In this document: in pieces, positions 1 through 12,000 of the stretch
Layout of the letters: the number at the start of each line of letters is the position of its first letter
Numbering within the stretch: the stretch's first letter is position 1
Source: JAGLHV01 sp023132075 [NCBI: bacterium]
Lineage (GTDB): Bacteria > CBDUZB01 > JAGLHV01
NCBI GenBank assembly: GCA_023132075.1
Contig: JAGLYT010000011.1
Coordinates: forward strand, 1 to 13,646
Direction: 5' to 3'
Length of the DNA stretch: 13,646 nucleotides
Position numbers and translations under genes: made by a program
The notes under the pieces: model-generated
Database searches by the model: none
Told to the model about the DNA's origin: nothing
What the model saw: the letters and a program-made list of their open reading frames with translations, nothing else

Positions 1-3000
1 TGTTCATTTTTATATTTATTAAATTCTTCTACAACAGCTTCTATATTTCCTTTTAAATATGCAAACAATAAATTTCCAAGAATTAATTCAATTTGTTTTT
101 CTTTATCTTTTTGTGTTTTTAAATCTTCCCTTATATCATATTCAATAAGAATGGCCGGATCACCGGTTTGATAAAATCCAGACTTTGTTTTATTGATAAC
201 TTTAAATTTTTCAGCCAAACTTTCATAAAATTTAGCAGGGTTTGGTTTTATATCAGGATATTCTAATAAAATTGTTTTCCCCCCTCTCTTCCCAACTTTC
301 TCCGCTCCGGCATAAAACATATTTAAACCAATACCTTTATCCCGATATCCCTCCCGGACCGCAATACAAAGCACATAGCCATCAGGTTCTACAACTAAAT
401 ACCCCAATATTTTATTCCCGCTTTTAACTAATATACGAATATTCTTTTTATCATAAAATAGTTTTTCAATTTCAAAAATAGTATTTGGCAGCCATTCTTT
501 TGACCTGCTAATATTTAAAATTTGTTTAAATATTTTATCGCCATTTATACTATCACGAGTTAACTCCTCAAAATCCACAATGGAGTAAGTAATCCTTTCC
601 GAACCTTTGCCATTTGCCACCTGCCAGTGAACAATTCCCTTATCTTCTCTTGATTTAATTATCCTTTCCCTTACTCTTTGAGGAATTAAATCATTAATTC
701 TTGCCTCAGCAACAGCCATTGCTTCATCCGCTCCCGCATAATAAACAAGTATTTGATCCTCTCCATTGAGCATTTCTCCACTATCCTTGTATTTAGGAAC
801 TGCTCCGCAGGTAAAAACAACATTATCAACCCATCCGTTCTTTTCCCATTCTTTTTCTGGTTTAAGAATAGGTTTAGACGAACGATATAAAATTTCTTCC
901 GGGTTATTCAAATCATGCAAGGCTACGTGCAGTGTATAACATCTCTTACCGTTAATCATTTCCACCGCATGAAAAATATTAAGCCAACCATACTCCGTTT
1001 TAATAATTTGTGCTCCGGCACCAATTTTTTCATCCACCGATCTAGAGGGTAAAATCAACTTGCTATTTTCCTCTACATATTTTTTCACTGCTTCCTGTTC
1101 CATTGTTTTTGCTTTTTCTATCCATTTTAATAATCCATCAATATTATCAAAACGCATTGAATATATATTCTTTTCATCCATACGATGGAGTAAAAGTAAT
1201 CCCCCTTCATAATCTATTAAAACAGCATTTTTATTCACCATCCCGGGAAAAATTAAACCGTGTCTTTCCCACTTATCCCATTTTTTAGCCAGAAAATCCT
1301 CTACACTAATTGAAGCAAAAGCTAACTGCGGTTTATCACCATAAGCCGTATAAGTCATATACATCCTATCACCAATTATTATTACTCTCGGATCTTCTAC
1401 ACCCACTAAGTCCCTAATTCTGTCTAAATCTCTTATATGGTCTTCCCGTCGCAAAGCAAGAACTTCAGGACTTGGCCTTTCATAATCTCTCTCAGCTGTA
1501 AAGATAGGTTTATCTAACCGCCCTTCTTCCTTATTAATACCATCCTTACTCCAGCGTAAACCAATTCTTGATTCTCTATCATGACCCATTGCCCGATAAA
1601 GCACATAAGCTATCCCTTTTATTTTTACCGCAGCCGCATTATAAACAATCTTTTCCCAAAATACCTTTATCCAGTCTTTTTCAATAAAAACATCTTTTCT
1701 TGCTGTAAAAAGCGGACCGTCTCCAATTCTTTGTAAAGAAAGTGTTCTCAGTTGGGATTTTTCTACAAGCATTGGTATCAATGTCCCTTCTCTCCGAATC
1801 TCTTGGAGATACCGTTTTAGAGGAGTTATCTGGGCACTACGAAGACCGTGGATTCCACTTTCTTCAAAATTCCCCACATTTAAACTTCTTATAAGTTGTT
1901 CTAATTCTTCATCTGATATTTCTAATATATTCAAACCTTCAACTCTAATTGTATTTACCAAAGCATCTATTGCTTGCTTTCGTCTTTCACCGGATTCAAC
2001 CCTTAATTCAATTTCTCTCTTTTGTGGAGCAGAAGACCATTCTTCTATGTTCGAATAAAACTCAAGAAATATAGGTTTATTCTTTTCATTCACTGTAGAA
2101 TCGAAATTTACCAATCCTAAATACTGCAAAATCTCTAAAGAAACAGTTCTTCTTCCTTTAATATCTAATTGCTGCCTAATTCTGGTCAAATCAACTTCAA
2201 CTTTTTTTCCCGATTGGCTTAATTCAAATACTTTTAATAATGTTTTTTTCTGAGCACCAGTAGGATTAACTAAAAGGTTAAGTATATTTCCTACTGATTC
2301 TTTGTGTGTCTGGAAAGAGTTAGCAATTTTTTTTATTATCAATGGTTTACCATATATAGTATCTCTTATTATAATAAGATCTTGTTTTGTCTTTATTTTG
2401 TCTACACCCGCAAGAAATTTAATCTCTTTTACTATCCGTATTTGCTTAGAAAAAATCTCTATCTCTGCTTTCTCTATTCTCGCTAATGCTAATCCGACTC
2501 TTTCCCTTTCTATATCAATCAAACCTTCCTGCTGATTTGTACCATAAATTACTCTTAAAAATCTTTTTTTATCTCCCTTACGTTTTTTTACCAGCTTTCC
2601 TATTTCTTCTATAGCAATTTTTATTTCGGGATTACTTTCTTCCGGAATTCCCGCAGTCATTATAAGAGACTTATGAGGAAAAGAACTTAACACCTCCTCA
2701 TCTTCCATGAGACGTTGTATCTCTTGTTGGAAAACCGGTATTAATATTAAAAATGCTACCCAGGGATTTTGCGAAACCCCAGTAAAAACTCTTTTGCTTA
2801 ATCTACTTAATAGCCGGTTACGATAAATAGTTATATACCCGGCAACAATACTAAACCCTATAATTCCCAAAATCCAGGGAGAAAATAATGTTGATAAAAT
2901 TCCTATACCTAACACTACTGCCAACATACCCAAAGAAGCAAAGGATGATGTACTTGCTTCCTTTGATTTTAATAAAGAAGACCAAACTTTTACCTGTTCA

Positions 3001-6000
3001 TCATCGTTTATATGCTCTATCGGCACAATAACCGGTTGTTCTTTAACCAGCTTAATAAGATTTTTCCGGACTAAATTTTCAATGAGACTTTTTAAGGCTA
3101 AGGGCAAATCTACATTCTGGCTATAATGCGGTGATATAGCTATTATATAGGCTTTTATTTTTGCATCTTTAAAACTATCCGAAGATAACCATTTTACAAC
3201 ACCTTTAGCTTGTTTTTTAGTATCTTCCACAAACCAATCCAGATCAACACTAACAGCAACATTACCCTCTATTTTCTCTACTTTGTCTATCTCTTCTAAA
3301 GTAACCGCCTGAGCATCTACAATCGGCCCTGGTATAACTTCTCTTTTATCATCAGACCGTTGCAACATCCTTGCTATATGACGGTAATCATCAAGAGGTA
3401 AATCATCGGAAGAAACCATATCAAAACCTTCTCTGTCTGTAATTTCCGCGGTATATAACTTGAATTTACCGTGAGTAGGAGTATAATTATTCCATCTATA
3501 TTCTTCGCGAGCTTTTTTGGTTAAAAGCCAAATATATCTCTTAAGGCCAAAGGCATAAGCAATCTGAGTAAATACTCCATTTTCCGTTGGCACTGTTTTG
3601 TCGTTCAAGAAATCTTCTTCGGAAAAATATTCAATTGGTTTAACTGAACTCCGAGCATCAACATGATGGTCAGCATTGAGCAAAACATCTATTCCGTCTA
3701 TTTCTCCTCTAAATTGAGCTAAAGACAACGATTTTTGTGCATATCCATGCTCAACCATAAGAAATACCGAAGGACTACCCGGTTCAGTTTTAAATTGAAA
3801 AATTTCCTTATCTAAATTCTGATAAAGTAAGTCTATTATCCGGGAATATCTCCTCTCCCCTTTAACAAAATAACTCAATTTCATCCTCGTATCTGCTATT
3901 ACCGGCCCGGCTCTTACCCCTATCGCTTTTACTATCCATCCTAACACCAATAAACCCAAAACAACGCCTATTAACCCCATAAATACATAAGGAATCCCTA
4001 TTCCCCACAATGAACCTAAGACAATGGCATATATCCCGACAAATAAACCTAAAACCATACCAGGGGTGCTTACAGCGTCCTCGTCCGGTGATAAAAACTC
4101 TGGCCCCTTATCCTTTAGCCCCGCCTGTTTAATATCAGGAAGTTCTGTTTCCGGGTATTCTTCGACTAATTTTTCTGCAAGGGAAATATAGCCATTTTTC
4201 ACTAAATCTAAATATTTATCTCTATTCTCTGGAGACATTTCTTCCGATAATTCTTTTGCTTTTAATAAAATATCATTTGTTTCCTTTATAGCTAATATTT
4301 TAGCTTTTTTAAATCCCTTCCCCATCGCCAGATAATTTAATGTTTTCATTGCTCCAAGTATACTATCGGTCTCTTCTAATACCTTTGCTGATTCTAATGC
4401 CCAATTAAGTGCTTCATATTCCATAGCAAAACTATGCTCTTTAGTATTATCTTCTGTAAATTTAGGATCATTTAATTTATCTAATTCCTTCTCTATTTCA
4501 TTGGAAATACTCCTTATCTTTTTATTCCTATCTCCTATATCTTCCGTTTCTAAAATAATTTTCCTAACACGATTCTTCTGTTCCTTTTCTAAGAAATCTT
4601 CCATATTTAAAAAATCATCGACCATTTCTGCAGGTTTACCGTTTGATTCTAAAATGTAAGTCATTGCATTTGGAATTATAAAATCTCCTCTTCTGTAAAC
4701 AATTAAACCGTTTTTCTCATCTGTAAAAAAATGAAAACCCTCATGATTTGCAATAGTTCTTAACAAAAGTTCAGGATTTTTAATGTCCAGAAAATAAAGG
4801 TATAAATTAAATATCATTCTATTTAGTATAGAATTCATATTTGCTTTATTTATAATAAGAATAGCCATCACATTTGCATAGAACATTACACTCATCAATA
4901 AGAATGCATTTAAAAACACATTTTGAGTAACTATTTGTATTTCAAACAACCAAACAAGAAGCAGAATTGAAATATACATGTAGAATGAAAAAAATGGACT
5001 TTTTTTAAACACCCCTTCAGCTATTTTGTACATAATTTTGGGATTCGAATAAAATAAAATTGCATCTAACCAAGACAAATTTACAGTAGTTCTACTTACA
5101 GCCAGTGCCACTCCCTCTCTTTTTTCATCTGGACTTAAAATCGTAAATTGGTCTAACAACCAAAGATACTCTTCTTCTATTATTCTTTTTATCTCTTGTT
5201 GAGTAAAAAAAATATTTTTCTTAGATAAGAGCAACCCTAAGGTCACTACTCCTATAACTAATGCAACACATGATATTCCGATAACAGCTCCCGGCAAACT
5301 CATACCCAAAAGCGATAATCCTGCAGCAGCGGTATTAGCGACTACATCCGGCTGGGCAGAAGCTGTACCAATAAATCCTATTCCCATATAAGGTATTAAT
5401 ACAGCAAAAAAACTCACTGCTAAAATCGCACTTATCATTTTATTTAATACTTTATCTGGGGCTGTTTTATCTTTTTCTTCTTTTGTTGTTTTTGTTTCAT
5501 CCAAGATCATCTTACAGAAACAATCAATAAAATCTTTATTTTTAACTTCAAACGTATCAAAAACATCCTTCATCCACTCAAAAAAGCCAAATAAAGCGTC
5601 TGTCGTTTTTTGTCTTAATTCTTTATCACGACTAACTTCATTGAATTTTTCACTTCGTATCCAGGCATAAGCGATCTTTGATGCAATTCCCCTGGAATAG
5701 TTAAATTGTTCTATTAGTCCTCCTTCAATTACGTCAAATACTTCCTTTTGCTTACCAATCTCTTTTAATAATGTCTCCCTATTCTTTCCCTTTTCTTTTT
5801 CCAATATTAGAGCAATTTGTTCTAACAAAACAAGAGATTCTTCAGCATGTTTTCGAATAACATCATTATTCATCGCATACAATTCAGGCAAGAAAACCGT
5901 TATATCTCCCGCCTTTAACTTTTCAATTATCTCATCACTATTAAATTTAATTAACAAAGTCCGTAATATATCCAACCTCTCTCCTTTATACCCGGCATTC

Positions 6001-9000
6001 TCTAACTTTTCACTTTCCTTGATTATTGACTCAACACTCAACTTAGTTAACAAACTCTGCAATGTTTCTAATTCTTCTCCCTCATAATCTGTATTTTTTA
6101 GCTTTTTATTTGCTTTAAAAAAGTAATAAATTATATTTTCGATTTCTTCCAGTTGCACCGGTTTTCCAGCATCATAAGCATCTAACCACGATTTAATAAT
6201 ATCATTTATCGATGGAACCTGCAAAATAGCATCAACAATTTTATCTACTATTTCCCCGGAAAAACCCATCTTTTCATTTGCCAAATTTATCTCAAGATAA
6301 TTACGCATTTCATTCATGATTTCTTGCTCTTGTTCTGATTTCTCATTTGTATCTATTATTCCTGCATAGATTTCTTTCACTATCTGCTCTGTAATGGGTA
6401 ATTTTTTAATTTGCTCTATTTTTTCGTAGTCAATTTCTATGAAAAATTTTTCCTTATCTACTGTATCTTTTAAATTTTCAATTTCTTCCCCATCTAAAAT
6501 TACTCGTTGGAAAGCTTTAATAAAACCTTTTTTTCCTATCTCTAATATTTTAAAATTATAATCCATCCAGCAAAAAAAGCCATACATTTCGTCTGTAATT
6601 TCTATTAGCTCATCACTATTTCCGGTTTTATTCATTTTGATGACAATGTCCTGAAAGGATTTACTATTCACCCAGGCAGAAGCAATCTTAACAATAAAAT
6701 CTTCAGGAATTTCATGTTTTTTTATTTCATTCATAATTTCATCCATTATTCTTTTGTAGTTTTCCGGTTTCAAAGCATTGTTTGAAGAAATATATTTTAA
6801 TTCATCTCCTTTTTCTGTTAATAACTGAGCAATTTGTTTTACTAATTTTACGGCCTCCTCACTAATATCACTCAACTTGTATCTATCCAATACTAATTTC
6901 CCAATATTTATCATTCCTTCTTTTTTTACCATATTAATTATTTCTTCGGCACTAAGTTGAATCAATGCACGCTCAAACATTATAAGTAGTGCTTCCTTAT
7001 AAGCTTTAGTGTATTTTTTCTTATCTTTATGTTCTTTATTTTTGTATATATAAGCATACAACTTTTTTCTTTCCCCGGATAAATAGCTGGTTATCTTTTC
7101 AATTTCTTCAGAATTAATATCTTCCACAGATGTACCGGCCATAGCATAGATAAATTCATCCATTACATCGTAAGAAAAACCAACCTTCATCAATTTATTT
7201 TTTATAGTCCTAAGATTAGTCTTACTCTTTTCGGATAAATTCGAAATCTTTCTTGTTCCTTCTCCTTTACGCATCTGTCTTATTACTTCACTTTCACCCG
7301 ATATCTCTTCAGATTCTCCCCAGTTTACTATTGCTTTAAATAAAGATGCAACATCACCTTCTATGAAATCTTCTATTATTTTCTTTGTCTTTCCTGTAAG
7401 ATTTATTTGCGCTATTTTCTTTTTAATTATTCCTTTATCCCTCGCACTTGAAAGTATATCATTTACTTGTATATCTAAACGTTTAGCCATAAGTGTCCTA
7501 TCCGCTTTAGGTACCATATAACAGTAAAGTAATATATGTAATTTATCTAAATCATCTTTTTTAAGGTCTTTAAGGAGCTTATTTATTTCTTCCAAATCTT
7601 TTATCTTTACCACACTCTTAAGAACCATTCCTAAATTATCGGTCGAAATAGGTTTGAGATATTCCCTGGTTTTATTGAATTCATCCTGGGCAGCCATTTT
7701 TAATTCGATTATTTCTTTTTCGGTATACCCTAAGGCTAACCCGGCTATCACATTGTATGAGACATTTTCTATTTTAATAATCGGCCCAAAAAGTTTTTCA
7801 ATTATTTCTTTATTATTTTTCATATCTTCTATCTTTTTTTGTTTGGCTTTTTCACTATCCATTAAACTATCAATTTCTGCCCTGTAATATTCATCCTTAT
7901 TATACAGTTCAGTATGATATTTTCTTACTTCATCTACAGTTTTATTTATACTTTTAGCTGCTGCTTCTAAATCTCCATAGTTCTTGTTAACTGCGATTTT
8001 GATATCTGCATATTTTTCCTGTTCTTTTTTCACCTTTTCCTTATATTCATTATCTGCTTTTATAATTTTATCTAAGATATTAATAACATCTTCTCTTCTT
8101 ACTTTTTTACCTAATTTACCTGAAGGATCGTCTATATTTGAAATAACCTCGAAAATTTGTTCCGGTATATTATCTTCCCTGATCATAATTGCTGTATCAA
8201 AACAGCAATCTTCAAAAATATCTTTTATCATTTTGTCAAGATTTGGAACTTGAATTCTTTCGGCTTTAAATACCTCATCAAATTCAAGCAGGTTGGCTAA
8301 TTTTTTCCTGAATTCCTGCGAATCCATATTTTTTACAATCTGCTCTGCTTTATCCTCGTGATAGCGTGCTGATTCCATTGCTTCTCTTACTTGATAGTAT
8401 TTGTCTTTTTCTTCTTTCATTTTATTTTGAAATTCTATTTCTTCTCCGGTCAACATAAGGGCAGAAAACATTTCTTCCAATCTATCTTTCTTCATTTTAA
8501 GTTCCGGTTGTTCTTTATATTCTTCTAAAACTTTTCCAATAGCGGCTTTTTCCATATAAGCGCATTCTGCTAGTGCTGCCTTTAATCTTTTAATACCTTC
8601 TTTTTCTTCATTCATAACTATAACAAAAAATGTATATATTGCTTCCAATTCTTCTTTCATTACTCTTATCTCTTCTTCACTTTTTCTCAATAATTTAGAT
8701 ACCAAATCTATATATCCAGCCATTTTTCTCATTGTAATAAAGAAATTCGTAACTTCCTCTTTTTCTTTATTTATTTCTTTAACAAAATCCGGTTCAAATT
8801 TTTCTATAACTGCCCACACATCATTAAATTTTTTCATTTTTTTCTTAAAATCATCTGTTTTCCACAATTCCCTTATTTGTTTTTCAGTCATTCCTTCTAC
8901 ATTTATTCCATTAATATCACAAACAGCCGATTCTCTAAACCCTGCATATTTTTCCATATTATTTTTTACTGTATATACAATTTCAGAGTAACTATCCATT

Positions 9001-12000
9001 TCTTTTTTTAAATTAGGATGTCTTTCATAAATTATATTAAGCCGTTCATTAAGCTCATCCATATCCATATCTAATTGAGCCTCATCTTTTAAAATAATCA
9101 ACGCATAATTTTTAATTCCTTTTGCATCTTGAATAACAGCTATAACTGCTTCATTAAGTTCTAGCTCTTTATCCATTTCATTTTTAAACTCTTCAGATTC
9201 TTCATAAATTTCTTCCAGATATTGTTCTGAAATTGACTTTTCTAATTCACCGGATTGAGCAAGTATTTTTACAGCAAACTCTTTATATCCATAACATTTT
9301 CTAATCCTATCCATAAGTAGTTCTTTTTGCAAACCAATTAACTGTTCCTCAAGCCCTCTCCTGAATTCTTCAACTGCTTTCTTTTTAACCGCATCTAAAT
9401 CCTTATCTTCTATTCCTTTAGACTTTAGCTCCGCCTTTTCTTTATCAAAAATTTTAAGCGCTATTTTTTCGATAAAAGTATCCATCTCTATAACTGTATA
9501 AATAACTAAAACACCTATGGGAAAAACAAGCCCTTGCTGATAAAAATTTAAAGCTATTCTTTGAATCAATTCTTCTGTTATTTCAAATACAGGTTTAGCC
9601 GGCACCTCAACTTCTGTTCCCTCTTCTTCTGTTACATCTGATTTACCGTTTTTCATTTTGAATTGAATCTTTTCAATTTGTGCTGCTAAATCTTTATCAA
9701 CTACCGGTATATTTTCAATCATTTGCGCTTCATTAATTACGTCTTGAATAAATTTCCTTGCCCTATTTATATCCCCTCCGCTTCTTTCGATAACTTTTTT
9801 CATAATTTTTACATCTAAAATTTCATCTATATTATTTTGATTATTTATAATTAAACTAATAATTTCGTTTATTCCAACAAGATTAAACTGAGTAAAAATA
9901 TCTTTATAATATTTTTCACCTATATCCATAATGGCTTGTCTTAAATATCTTCTATGTTTAAAGTTATTCCCACCTTTAGAAATACTTTTCTCCGCATCCG
10001 GCATCACTTTAACACCAGTTTGTTCTTTTTTCTTCTCTGCTACTCTTCCTGCCGCTCTTATATATGCCCATTCTAATCTGTTATTAGTAAGACCTATTTT
10101 TGATATTTCTTTTTTTATTTTTTTCGCTAATTCAGGTTTCTTTTTCGAAGTCACATCCGCTATTTTAGATAGCCCTACATCTAATAAAACCTTTATTAAA
10201 TCTTCTGATAAAGCCCTGTTTTTCAAATGCATTGGTAACTTGTTTATATCTTCTTCTTCTCTAAGCAATCTTATTATTTCTTCTATATCCTCTGTTGTTA
10301 AATTAAAATTATAAACTTCTTCCTTGATAACTTTTCCAGTCACAGGAGTTGTTTCGATGGTTTCTTTTTTGTTTAAATTTTTGATTTTTTGAGCTTCTCT
10401 GATTATTGCTCTAATAACTTCTTCCAAATCCTTTTCATTAATTCCGGGACTTATAATACTCTTAACTTCATTATCATTTAAAACCTTCTCAAAATCTCCC
10501 GGTTTTTTGATATCAATAATTAACTGGATAATTCTATCCTTCAATTCCATACCCATACTATTCAATCTTCTATAAATATCAGGGTTTGCCTGCAAACTGC
10601 AAACTTTATTGATTGCTCTCATTAAATATTCTTGGTCTTTATAACTAAAAGGATTTTTTATTAAAATATCTATTTCGTTCCCTTTAATAACTTCCTCATC
10701 ACCCAGCTTAATAACTTCAACCGATTTAACTATTGGTTCTAAGCTTTCGCTAATTGCTTTCTTCTTTATAGTTTTAGCCTCTTTAATTGATCGATTAATA
10801 ATCTCTTCTATTTTTTCTGTTAAATTTTCTTTTAGTTTTAGTTTGTTTTCTTTATCCGGCGTTTTTTTCTTCCCTTTTCTTCTAGCAATAATAGCACTTA
10901 TAACCTTTTTTATTCGATTATCTCTGATTATCTCATCCAAATCAAAATTATGCTCAAAAACTAAATCAGTTATTATTTCAATCTGTTTTGGACCTAATTC
11001 AATATTTTCTATTCTTTTAATTGCTTTCATCAAATAAGGTTTATCCTCTTCCGGATTTAGTCTTTCTTCTTTTGTTACTTCAACCGTAACCGGTTCTTCT
11101 GTTACTCCTTTACTAATATCTCCTTTTTTTGTCGATTCTGTAATCGAATCTATAAAAGCAAATGCCCACATATTATCGGGACAAATCTTAGTTAATTCGG
11201 AATATTCTTTTTCGCTTAAATAATCCCCTGCTATTACTGCCATATTCTTAGTTAAAATATCTGCTTTATGAGAACTTATTTTACCTTTTTTGTATACTTC
11301 ATATAATCCTTTATTCATAAACTTTAAAATCAATTCTTTCGATAATAATTTTTCTTTTATTTCTTCCGGTAAATTAACCATCTCTTCTCTTTCTCTTACT
11401 TTTTCTTTTATTTCATCAATCACTTTTATTTTCCAGGGTAACTTTTTTAACTTAGTTATAATTAACCATTCTCCTCTTACCCTCTTTAGTTTATCCTTTG
11501 CCATAGATTTAATTATAATTGCGAACGCTTTTAATTGATAAGAATCCATGTCACTTATTTCATTTAACATACATCCTAAAAATTTCATTAAGGATTCATT
11601 TTTTGTTAAACCGGCCATACCTCCTATTCTAATTTCTTCTTTTATTAAACCTATGTTCTCTATACCCGTTTTTTCACCTTCTTTATAATCTTTAAATAAC
11701 TTAGCAACTACTTCCGATTCCTTTATTACATCACCCAATACTAATTCAAAAAAACTATTCAGTTTATCTTCATCAAACTTTTTAACAAAATCCTTAATAG
11801 CATCATTTTTTATTATTTCTGAAACATCATCTCTCTTATTGATAACCATTTCAGTAATTAAATCCAAAATGTCTTTACTCTTTATTGTTTCTTCCGCAAT
11901 CTCTTTTAACTTCCCTTCTTTAATTTGCTTGATTCTTTCTTCTACTATATGTTCTATAAATTTTATTTCTATTTCTTCTGTCCTGGAAGAAATTTGTAAA

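Noticed and set aside
7654-8253. Two hydrophobic plus-strand ORFs that look like small membrane proteins
   Set aside because: Their hydrophobicity is the antisense image of charged helices on the minus strand. No family motif is present.
9480-9533. Additional transmembrane helix at [17 protein letters not shown]
   Set aside because: The run is short, ends directly in acidic residues and has no partner helix nearby, so I do not count it as a membrane span.
9931-10314. 127-residue plus-strand ORF with ATG start
   Set aside because: It is antisense to the continuous minus-strand frame. Its Ser/Phe/Leu/Ile-rich composition is what the reverse complement of Lys/Glu-rich codons gives, and it overlaps a recognisable repeat unit.
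5904-11039. CRISPR array or DNA-level direct repeats in the repeat-rich region
   Set aside because: Repeats are visible only in the translated protein. Spacing is irregular and the DNA copies are diverged.
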